NCBI GenBank assembly: GCA_017615355.1
Contig: JAGAAJ010000047.1
Coordinates: 1 to 33,744 of the forward strand
DNA: 33,744 bases
Direction of reading: 5' to 3'
Origin: Prevotella sp.
GTDB lineage: Bacteria; Bacteroidota; Bacteroidia; Bacteroidales; Bacteroidaceae
Shown here: piece by piece, positions 18,954 through 25,557 of the stretch
Numbering within the stretch: the first letter of the stretch is position 1
How the letters are laid out: each line of letters begins with the position of its first letter
Program-made: the position numbers and the translations under genes
Notes under the pieces: model-generated
Database searches by the model: none
Seen by the model: the letters and a program-made list of their open reading frames with translations, nothing else
Told to the model about the DNA's origin: nothing

Positions 18954-20771
18954 ACATTCTTCATTTCCTGCTCCGACATGCTCGAGACAGACAGCTCGCG
19001 TCAGGTGTTCAACCCGCAGCTCAACCAGAAGACCGACTCCGTATTCTATGCTCTCGGCATCCTGCAGGGAATACAACAACTGGCCGACCATTACGTGCTT
19101 CAGGGCGAGATGCGCGGTGATCTGGTGCAGACCACCGAGTACACCGACAACACCCTGCGTCAGCTGGCCAATTTCTCGGCCACCACTGCCAACCGCTATG
19201 ACTCGGCCTACGTCTACTATCGCGTCATCAACAACTGCAACTACTACATCGCCCATCGCGACACGATGCTGCGTAGCGGTGCCCGTTATGTGGCCATGCC
19301 TGAGTACATCGCCGTCAAGGCCATCCGTGCATGGACCTATATGCAGTTGGCACGTGTCTATGGTGAGGTGCCATTCTTCACCGACCCCTTGACGCAGATC
19401 TCGCAGATTGACAACTTCCCCACCGATGCCGACCACTATAAGGATTTGCAGGGAATCGTGGCAGCATTGGCTCCCGACCTTGAACAGTACACGGGCTTCA
19501 ATGCAAAGGGTGAGTATATGGGTACGAAACTGCCCGACTTTGGCGGAACCTATCCCTCCGGCAGTTCTTTCTACACCAGCAACGTCTATTTCCCCGTCGA
19601 GGTGGTCTTAGGTGATATGTATCTCGAGACGGAGCAGTTTGAAAAGGCCGCACGCAGCTTTATCACCTACCTCACGCAGGTATGCGAGACGCCCTATACC
19701 GACTACTATGCTGCCTACAGCTCCCGTTCACGCTCCCGTCAGTTTGACGAGCTGCCCACCAACTGGGATGCAGCACGCACCTCGTCCTATATCAACCGCA
19801 GCCAGTGGAATGAGATTTTCCAGTCCAACAATGATCTCGTCACCTATATTCCCCTCAACACCAACAGCCGTCAGGGCGCCATCTCCGACCTGCCGTTCTA
19901 TTTCGGCTACGACCTCTACTCCAACACGCCAGGCTATATCGACGAGATACAACTGAAAGCCAGCGACAGTTATCTGGCACTCAGCAAAGCACAGGACTAT
20001 CACTATGCCACCACGGCCAGCACCTCCAACAGGCTGATGGTAGAGCATGCAGCCTTGGGCGATACCCGCTATAATTCCATCCTGCATGAAGAGACAGAGG
20101 GCGACAGCATCAAGACCTGGATGACGAAGTACCGCTATCCCGAAGTACGCATCTATCGCACCAGCACCGTGTTGCTTCACTTGGCTGAGGCATTCAACCG
20201 CCTGGGCTACTACGACGCAGCCTTCGCCATCCTCAAGGACGGCATCAATCCCCTACTCCTCGAACAGCCCTACATCCGTCCTGCCACACGTCAGATGCTG
20301 CAGGGAACGCTGCTCTCTGAGGCCAACCAGACGAAGTTCCAGCAGCGAAACTCCTTCTACGGTGTCCACTCACACGGCACAGGTATCATTGGCGACGCTG
20401 TCTTCTCCACTACGGAAATCAGCCTCACCCCAGGTCTCTCGCCCTATCAGCTTGACACCATCGTAGGTCTGAAGCTCAACGAGATTGCCGGTACATTCAT
20501 ACCTCTTACCTCTCATCTCTCACCTCTTACCTCCTCTCAGGACACCATCAATGCCATAGAGGACCTGATCTGCGACGAACTGGCATTAGAGGCCGCCTTT
20601 GAGGGCAGTCGTTTCTATGACCTCTGCCGTCTGGCACGCCATAAGAATGCCACAGGACACTACGCTCCCAACTTCGGCAGCCTTTGGCTGGCCCGTAAGC
20701 TGGCATTCAAGAATCCCGTCAAGGACCTTACCGATCCGAAGAACTGGTACCTGCCCTTGACCAATAAGTAA
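18867..20771 (+). CDS. SusD/RagB-family surface lipoprotein (second of operon)
   Basis: The lipobox FFISC (Cys37 from this start) and the SusD pattern are clear: AVKAIRAWTYMQLARVYGEV followed by PFFTDP, VYFPVEVVLGDMYLETEQFE, and the C-terminal ICDELALEAAFEGSRFYDLC. Length is 634 aa. The frame remains open upstream to an ATG at 18813, but that codon lies inside a GAATGAA repeat and would add an implausible 18-residue polar leader, so I chose 18867; 18909 is also possible. Residues LTSHLSPLTSS near 550 come from a CTCTTACC-type simple repeat lying between FIP and QDT, which looks like an insertion in a surface loop. As the last operon gene it pairs with the SusC ending at 18797. Confidence 0.9.
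   Translation: MRTSIINKGKRSLSMTMKLLGAAFFILHSTFFISCSDMLETDSSRQVFNPQLNQKTDSVFYALGILQGIQQLADHYVLQGEMRGDLVQTTEYTDNTLRQLANFSATTANRYDSAYVYYRVINNCNYYIAHRDTMLRSGARYVAMPEYIAVKAIRAWTYMQLARVYGEVPFFTDPLTQISQIDNFPTDADHYKDLQGIVAALAPDLEQYTGFNAKGEYMGTKLPDFGGTYPSGSSFYTSNVYFPVEVVLGDMYLETEQFEKAARSFITYLTQVCETPYTDYYAAYSSRSRSRQFDELPTNWDAARTSSYINRSQWNEIFQSNNDLVTYIPLNTNSRQGAISDLPFYFGYDLYSNTPGYIDEIQLKASDSYLALSKAQDYHYATTASTSNRLMVEHAALGDTRYNSILHEETEGDSIKTWMTKYRYPEVRIYRTSTVLLHLAEAFNRLGYYDAAFAILKDGINPLLLEQPYIRPATRQMLQGTLLSEANQTKFQQRNSFYGVHSHGTGIIGDAVFSTTEISLTPGLSPYQLDTIVGLKLNEIAGTFIPLTSHLSPLTSSQDTINAIEDLICDELALEAAFEGSRFYDLCRLARHKNATGHYAPNFGSLWLARKLAFKNPVKDLTDPKNWYLPLTNK
20501..20538 (+). repeat. CTCTTACC/CTCTCA-type simple repeat inside the SusD gene
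   Basis: ACCTCTTACC-TCTCATCTCT-CACCTCTTAC-CTCCTCTC is a near-periodic pyrimidine-rich tract. It is read in frame as PLTSHLSPLTSS. It stands out from the surrounding codon use and interrupts the SusD sequence between a beta-type segment and the conserved C-terminal helix. Confidence 0.7.
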
Positions 20772-20787
20772 TCATCAAAGTATCCTA

Positions 20788-20847
20788 TAGCTATTGGTTA
20801 CTAGCAAAGAGCAAAATTTATTGCCGAAAGCTAATAGCCAATAGCTA
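20788..20847. terminator. Large hairpin between convergent genes
   Basis: TAGCTATTGGTTACTAGC (20788-20805) pairs with GCTAATAGCCAATAGCTA (20830-20847): 18 bp with one G-T wobble and one mismatch around a 24-base loop. It is the only structure between the SusD stop and the convergent STAS gene, so it may end or protect transcripts from both sides. No T-run follows on either strand, so a classical terminator is unlikely. The CTATTGGTTA core resembles the TTATTGG repeats in the operon. Confidence 0.55.
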
Positions 20848-20853
20848 GAAGCC

Positions 20854-21156
20854 TCATTTGAATTCAAAGAGGTTGGTAAAGCCGGTCATGGAGAACACCT
20901 GCTGCAGCTCTTCGTTCAGGCCCCTGATGTAGACATGACTGCCTTTGGGCTTGGCATTCTTCAGGATGGAAAGGAAGATACGCAGACCGCTTGAGGAAAT
21001 ATACTCTAGCTTTGTGCAGTCGAGGATGATATCCTTGCCCTGGCAGTCAGCCAGCGGAGTGGTATCCTGTTCCACCTGTGATGCGACAGCCGTGTCGAGG
21101 CGGCCTTCAAAATACATCACAAGGTTGTTGTTCTCTTCTTTGATAGTTGTGTTCAT
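20854..21156 (-). CDS. STAS-domain anti-anti-sigma-type protein
   Basis: A single STAS domain fills the 100 residues. The central LDCTKLEYISSSGLRIFLSI contains the conserved D-x-x-x-x-x-x-x-S-S-G-L motif in which the Ser (SSSG, about residues 54-56) is the phosphorylated site in SpoIIAA/RsbV proteins. The C-terminal VFSMTGFTNLFEF matches the usual last helix. Such proteins switch partners between an RsbW-type kinase and a target according to phosphorylation. The start lies 19 bp after the phosphatase/kinase gene, so the two are co-transcribed. No SigB-like sigma factor is visible here and none is typical of Bacteroidetes, so the final target is open. Confidence 0.92.
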   Translation of the reverse strand: MNTTIKEENNNLVMYFEGRLDTAVASQVEQDTTPLADCQGKDIILDCTKLEYISSSGLRIFLSILKNAKPKGSHVYIRGLNEELQQVFSMTGFTNLFEFK

Positions 21157-21175
21157 AATTATTGATTTTTTACGT

Positions 21176-23524
21176 TCATAGTTTCTTGATGAGTGTCAGC
21201 ACATTGCGGTTTTCTACCCGCTCGTAGTCGACGCTGTCCATAATCTGCCTGACCAAATGGATGCCTAGTCCGCCAATGGGACGCTCCTCAGCCGAAAGGG
21301 TGGTATCAACATCGGAAATGACAGTTGGATCGAAGGGGGTGCCATTGTCGCTAATAATGAACTTGACCCACTCATTACTGACTTTTGCGTTGATATTTAC
21401 CATTCCCCTGACGCCTGCAGGATAGGCGTAGTTCATCACGTTGACTACCGCCTCCTCGATGGCGAGATTCATCTTCATGGCTGTTGGCGTGTCGAAGCCC
21501 ACGGCCTCGCCCACGATGTTAACGAACTCGGCCAGCTGCGGCACAGTCTGGACATCGTTGGGCAGGGTAAGGCTACGCTGGAACTTGATGTCTGCCTCTA
21601 TGCGATGATACTGAATGGCCAGCATGGTCAGGTCATCGCTCTGCTGGGCATCTCCCGCGTAGTCGCGGACGGCGGCAGTCATAGCATCGATGAGCAGCTT
21701 TGGCTGATTTCTTGTCTTGCCGATTACTTCGAAGATACGTTTTTCCTTGAACAGCCTATGTCTGGTATCTTCTGCCTCGGTCAGTCCGTCGGTGAAGAGG
21801 AAAATAGTGGTATGCGGATCGATGGAGGTTTCCTGTGCCGTGTATTTCCACCCGGACATGATGCCCACGGGGATATTCGAATCGCAAGGCAATGACCCCA
21901 CCCCGCTGCCAATGAGGATGGGTGAGTTGTGGCCGGCGTTGCTATAGCGCATATGGCCAGTGAGCAGGTCGAGGACTCCCACGAAGAGGGTCACGAACAT
22001 ATTGGAGTCATTGCTTTCGGCCATAGTATCGTTCAGTTCGCTGATGATGTGGTTGGGCAAGACCTCGTGTGCAGCAATGGCTCGGAACTGTGCCCTAGTG
22101 ACCGCCATTACAAGAGCTGCCGGCACGCCCTTTCCCGATACGTCGCCGATGCAGAAGAAGAGTTTCTCATCGCGTATGAAGAAGTCGAAGAGGTCGCCAC
22201 CCACCTCTTTAGCCGACACGAGCTGTCCGTAGATGTCGATATCGTCGCGGTCTGGATAGGGTGGATAGACCTTCGGCAGCATCGACATTTGTATGTCCTT
22301 GGCCACTTGTAGCTCGTTGTCCATGGAAGCTTTCTGAGCCGTGGTATTCTTCAACTCATCAATATAGTTTGTCAACGAGTGCTGCATATTGCCAAACGAG
22401 TGAGTCAGCTCTCCTATCTCGTCGCAGCGTCCGTCATCGGGCAATGTCTTGTCAAACTGGCCTGCTGCAATGATCTTCGTCTGACCGGCCAGCTTCTTCA
22501 GCGGTTTCAGCTCCTTTGTGATGATGCGGCTCATGATGAAAAGCAACAGCAGCAGTCCCAGAAGCACGATGATCCAGACAACGTGCCGCAGGCGGTTGAA
22601 GCCGCCGAAGATGTCGTCTTCGGGACATACGATGGCCACGCTCCAGCCTGTGTCGGCAAGGGGTTTGTAGAACACATAGCAGTCTTCTCCGTCCATGTTG
22701 AGCTGTCGCATGCCCGCCTCTCCGCGCTGCATGGCATGGCCCAGATCGGTAAGTGCCTGGTTGGGATGCTCCAATGTCTCGGTGAAGATAGTCTGATAGA
22801 ACAGCTTGGTGGTGTCAGGATGTACGAAGAAGGTGCCGCCCCTGCCTATCATGATGCTGTAGGAGTTGGGATAGGGCTTTACGGCAGAAATGGTTTGCGA
22901 TAGCCAGCTGAGGGAGAGGTCGACCGAGAAGGTACCTACAAACTTTCCGTCCTTGTCTTTCATGGGCTGACAATAGGAGGCAATCATATCCTTTGAATAG
23001 ATGTCATCGGGATTATAATCCATGAACGGCTCAGTCCAACACGGGCGGTCGAGCAGCTTGCAGAGCAGGTACCAGTCCATATAGAAATACTCATAATGCG
23101 AGTTACCTTCCTGCGTGGTCTGGATCTCGCCATTGTCGTTGTAGGAGAAGGCCGAGAAATAGCGTCCCCGGTCTGGGAAGAAATAGGGCTCGAAGGCTAT
23201 GGAGCAGCCGTTCAGGTTGGGGTTGTTTATCAGGATGCGCCTGCAATAGACAAACATGGAGTCGGGTGCATCGAGATGTCGTGCGGGCAGCCACTCAAAG
23301 TTGTCGGCAGCCACCTCCACGTGGTCAAGAATATTGGTGACGCGAAGAATGGTGTTGTCGAGTATCTCAGTAGCACGGTTGATGGCTTCCTGACGGACGG
23401 TCTGGCGTGATTCGCGGAACATATAGCTCAGGGCGCCGATGAAAATGAGAGCGGCGAAAAACACTACCCAGAGGCTTAGTCTCACGGATAGTTGTTGGCG
23501 TATAAAGTTGCGGAGTCTCTTCAT
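21176..23524 (-). CDS. Membrane sensor with PP2C (SpoIIE) phosphatase and RsbW-like ATPase domains
   Basis: The domain order is TM helix (about 13-35), periplasmic Cache-type sensor (about 36-315), second TM helix (WIIVLLGLLLLLFIMSR, about 318-335), HAMP (about 337-390), a short coiled linker (VAKDIQMSMLP), a PP2C/SpoIIE domain (about 430-640) and an HATPase_c domain (about 655-782). PP2C metal-site residues are seen in EVGGDLFDFF, IGDVSGKGVPAAL, FLFTDGLTEAE and SDDLTMLAI. The HATPase has its N-box (NLAIEEAVVNVMNYAYP), G1 (SDNGTPFDP) and G2 (GGLGIHLVRQ). It thus carries both a phosphatase able to activate a STAS protein and a kinase-like domain able to phosphorylate it. It should respond to a periplasmic ligand. 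It starts 6 bp after a binding-protein gene and precedes the STAS gene. Confidence 0.93.
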   Translation of the reverse strand: MKRLRNFIRQQLSVRLSLWVVFFAALIFIGALSYMFRESRQTVRQEAINRATEILDNTILRVTNILDHVEVAADNFEWLPARHLDAPDSMFVYCRRILINNPNLNGCSIAFEPYFFPDRGRYFSAFSYNDNGEIQTTQEGNSHYEYFYMDWYLLCKLLDRPCWTEPFMDYNPDDIYSKDMIASYCQPMKDKDGKFVGTFSVDLSLSWLSQTISAVKPYPNSYSIMIGRGGTFFVHPDTTKLFYQTIFTETLEHPNQALTDLGHAMQRGEAGMRQLNMDGEDCYVFYKPLADTGWSVAIVCPEDDIFGGFNRLRHVVWIIVLLGLLLLLFIMSRIITKELKPLKKLAGQTKIIAAGQFDKTLPDDGRCDEIGELTHSFGNMQHSLTNYIDELKNTTAQKASMDNELQVAKDIQMSMLPKVYPPYPDRDDIDIYGQLVSAKEVGGDLFDFFIRDEKLFFCIGDVSGKGVPAALVMAVTRAQFRAIAAHEVLPNHIISELNDTMAESNDSNMFVTLFVGVLDLLTGHMRYSNAGHNSPILIGSGVGSLPCDSNIPVGIMSGWKYTAQETSIDPHTTIFLFTDGLTEAEDTRHRLFKEKRIFEVIGKTRNQPKLLIDAMTAAVRDYAGDAQQSDDLTMLAIQYHRIEADIKFQRSLTLPNDVQTVPQLAEFVNIVGEAVGFDTPTAMKMNLAIEEAVVNVMNYAYPAGVRGMVNINAKVSNEWVKFIISDNGTPFDPTVISDVDTTLSAEERPIGGLGIHLVRQIMDSVDYERVENRNVLTLIKKL

Positions 23525-23530
23525 GTCGGC

Positions 23531-24490
23531 CTAATTCCTGATTAGTTCTTCATACTTCACCTCGCGCTTAAGCATTTTGTTCTCCACCATCAGCCGGCTG
23601 GCCTTTTCCACCATGTCGGGCCTGAGGCGGAACTCGCGATTTTTCGATTCACGGTCCACTTGCAGCCTCAGCACCTCCTGCAGCATCAGTTTCTGCATGG
23701 TGCGATTGGTGGCGATGCGGTCGGCCTTCACATATTTCATCACGATGTCGAGCGTCTCATCCGGATGATCTACTGCCCATAGCCAACCCTTCTTGCTGGC
23801 CTCGGCAAAGGCTCGTGCCTGTTCTTGATGCGTCCGGTAGTAGGCCCGTGTCATATAGACACCGTCCTCCTGGATGTTGTAGCCGTGGTCGCAAAAACGG
23901 TAAACACTCTCGTCTGAGAGCTCCATTCCTGCCTGCACGATCTGGTAGTATTCGTTGTAGCTCATGGCCAGCGTAGCGTCAAGTGCCCCCGTCACGAAGA
24001 GATTCATGTTTGTGGCAAAGCGCACCCATTCGTAGTCCAGTCCTTCCATGATGCTCATACAAAGGGCGATTTGCCCGAAACCGGCCTTCCAGATGCCCAC
24101 GCGCTCTCCTTTCTGCGTCAACGGGTCCTTGCCTCGAGCCGACACGATGACCAGCGCATTGTTCATCGACGTCTGGAGGATATTGACCAGCCCGATGCCC
24201 TCGTCAACAATCTCCAAGGCCTGGCACAGCTGTAAGGTCGTAGCCTGGCTCTCGTTTTTGCGTATACGATCCATAGCCGGCTGCGTGACCGACGGGTGCA
24301 CAATCTTCACATCGACACCGGCCTCCCTATAGAAGCCCTTCTCCTGTGCCACGTAATAGCCCGCAAACTGCGCCTGCGCCGTCCACTGCGGAGTAAAGAC
24401 AATCGTCTCTCTTTGGGCTCGGCATACAACAGAAACTGCTGCGAGCATCATCGTCAGCACAATCATTCTCATCTTCCGCATCCCTTTCAT
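23531..24490 (-). CDS. NMT1/THI5-like periplasmic solute-binding protein, no transporter partner
   Basis: A signal peptide (MKGMRKMRMIVLTMMLAAVS, cleaved near CRA-Q) has no clear lipobox. The mature part begins IVFTPQWTAQAQFAGYYVAQ followed by EKGFYREAGVDVKIVHP, the first signature of the NMT1/THI5/SsuA family of type II periplasmic binding proteins. ATTLQLCQALEIVDEGIGLV and GERVGIWKAGF fit the same fold. Relatives bind pyrimidine precursors of thiamine, sulfonates or similar small molecules. No ABC permease or ATPase gene is in the window. The ATG at 24490 is preferred over 24535 because the -7 box at 24533-24540 would place transcription downstream of 24535. It is the first gene of the partner-switching operon and may be the ligand receptor for the Cache protein. 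Confidence 0.88.
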   Translation of the reverse strand: MKGMRKMRMIVLTMMLAAVSVVCRAQRETIVFTPQWTAQAQFAGYYVAQEKGFYREAGVDVKIVHPSVTQPAMDRIRKNESQATTLQLCQALEIVDEGIGLVNILQTSMNNALVIVSARGKDPLTQKGERVGIWKAGFGQIALCMSIMEGLDYEWVRFATNMNLFVTGALDATLAMSYNEYYQIVQAGMELSDESVYRFCDHGYNIQEDGVYMTRAYYRTHQEQARAFAEASKKGWLWAVDHPDETLDIVMKYVKADRIATNRTMQKLMLQEVLRLQVDRESKNREFRLRPDMVEKASRLMVENKMLKREVKYEELIRN

Positions 24491-24499
24491 AACTCTTAG

Positions 24500-24519
24500 A
24501 GTCAAGCGAGCACTTGACT
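24500..24519 (-). promoter_or_regulatory. Perfect 7-bp hairpin in the leader of the binding-protein operon
   Basis: AGTCAAG (24500-24506) and CTTGACT (24513-24519) pair around six bases, in the short leader between the predicted start of transcription and the ATG at 24490. The palindrome ACTCTTAGAGT (24492-24502) overlaps one arm, so two alternative structures are possible. Confidence 0.45.
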
Positions 24520-24532
24520 GATTATTTTGCTG

Positions 24533-24540
24533 CAAAGATA
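24533..24540 (-). promoter_or_regulatory. -7 box of the partner-switching operon
   Basis: TATCTTTG on the minus strand is a perfect TAnnTTTG box. No good TTTG -33 element lies 19-21 bp upstream. Transcription would begin about 35 nt before the ATG at 24490, which decides the start of the binding-protein gene. Confidence 0.5.
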
Positions 24541-24569
24541 AACAATTTCTCCGAATTATCTTTCATTTC

Positions 24570-24601
24570 TTTGCTATTTTCATAAATAATGTGTAACTTT
24601 G
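24570..24601 (+). promoter_or_regulatory. Promoter of the HD hydrolase gene
   Basis: TTTG (24570-24573), 20-bp spacer, TAACTTTG (24594-24601): a perfect Bacteroidetes promoter. Transcription would begin near 24607, only about 10 nt before the upstream ATG at 24618, which supports the ATG at 24642 as the start. Confidence 0.75.
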
Positions 24602-24641
24602 CACCGCAATTTGACTTTTGCTCATCAACAAGAGCCCTTTT

Positions 24642-25301
24642 ATGACACAGGAAGAATTTCAAACTTACAGGAAAAAATACGTCAAGCAGATAGAGGAAAT
24701 CAGGCTTGCCGCCCACAAGTTGCATGAGAGTGTGAATCAGGTCTATGGCGACGATTTGCCATACAGTTTTCATCTTGACATGGTGGCTGAGGGCATCAAC
24801 AGCTATGGCCATCTGGTATGTGCCCGCGAGGAGGATGTGGTGCCCCTGTATTTTGGCAGTTTCTTCCACGACAGCATCGAGGATACACGGCAGACCTACC
24901 ACGACATCATGAAAAGGGCCCGCAAGTGGATGAAGGAAGATCAGGCCCTGATGGCAACGGAGATTGTCTATGCCTTGACCAACGACAAAGGCCGTACACG
25001 GGCCGAGCGGGCTGGCGAGAAGTATTATGAGGGCATTCGCCAGACACCCTATGCCCCGTTTGTGAAGCTCTGCGACCGCCTGGCCAATGTCACCTATTCC
25101 TGCTCAGTAGACAATGGCAGAGTAGGCAGCAGGATGAGGGAAATCTACAAGGAAGAGATGCCGCATTTCCTGCCTTCGCTCACTACGGACAGCGACGATT
25201 GCCGCCTGCAAATTCCCTTCGAAGCTGTCACCGCCCTGGCTGAGGTCTTGATTGACGAGGTGGATCGCGACGCCATCCGCAAAGAATGGCTGGAGGATTA
25301 A
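24642..25301 (+). CDS. HD-domain phosphohydrolase resembling RelA/SpoT-type (p)ppGpp hydrolases
   Basis: From the chosen start the 219-aa protein carries the full metal and catalytic set in SpoT order: His44 (SFHLDMV), His76-Asp77 with Glu80-Asp81 (FFHDSIEDT), and Asp145/Asn149 (KLCDRLANV). The HDxxED and KLxDRxxN motifs are those of RelA/SpoT and of small alarmone hydrolases such as MESH1. No synthetase, TGS or ACT domain is present, so it would be a stand-alone hydrolase. It could instead act on another nucleotide. It is divergent from the partner-switching operon, with promoters on the two strands about 35 bp apart, and has its own terminator. Confidence 0.8.
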   Translation: MTQEEFQTYRKKYVKQIEEIRLAAHKLHESVNQVYGDDLPYSFHLDMVAEGINSYGHLVCAREEDVVPLYFGSFFHDSIEDTRQTYHDIMKRARKWMKEDQALMATEIVYALTNDKGRTRAERAGEKYYEGIRQTPYAPFVKLCDRLANVTYSCSVDNGRVGSRMREIYKEEMPHFLPSLTTDSDDCRLQIPFEAVTALAEVLIDEVDRDAIRKEWLED

Positions 25302-25365
25302 CTTTCATCCATCACACGGCAGTTTCCAGCCTTTCAGCATAGCATAATAGTAACAATATTTGTTT

Positions 25366-25406
25366 GGAGCCTCCATATTTTTATGTGGAGGCTCCCCCTT
25401 TTTTTT
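25366..25406 (+). terminator. Rho-independent terminator of the HD hydrolase gene
   Basis: GGAGCCTCCA (25366-25375) and TGGAGGCTCC (25386-25395) form a perfect 10-bp stem around a 10-base loop and are followed by CCC and a run of T (25399-25406). Confidence 0.92.
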
Positions 25407-25471
25407 GACATTCAACTGCAGTTTTTGTTATAAGTGTAATTATTTCACGTTTTTGTTAGTTACGATAAAAC

Positions 25472-25543
25472 AAAAAGGGTTAACTTTGCATAACGAAAAC
25501 GTTTACGAATACAGAAAACTTCTCTATATTATTAACCCTTTTT
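25472..25543 (+). promoter_or_regulatory. Promoter region of the third SusCD pair with a 12-bp inverted repeat
   Basis: TAACTTTG at 25481-25488 is a perfect -7 box; the nearest TTTG (25452-25455) is 25 bp upstream, so the -33 element is weak. AAAAAGGGTTAA (25472-25483) overlaps the 5' end of this box, and its perfect inverted copy TTAACCCTTTTT lies at 25532-25543, just before the ATG at 25558. Two arms flanking the start of transcription suggest an operator or a DNA-looping site. Confidence 0.5.
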
Positions 25544-25557
25544 AAAACTAACAACAC

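Noticed and set aside
23531-24490. Thiamine-precursor ABC transporter
   Set aside because: The binding protein is of the NMT1/THI5 fold, but no permease, ATPase or thiamine gene lies nearby, so a transport role is not supported from this window.
24618-24641. Upstream ATG as start of the HD hydrolase
   Set aside because: It would leave a leader of only about 10 nt after the strong promoter; the ATG at 24642 fits better, although the first cannot be excluded.
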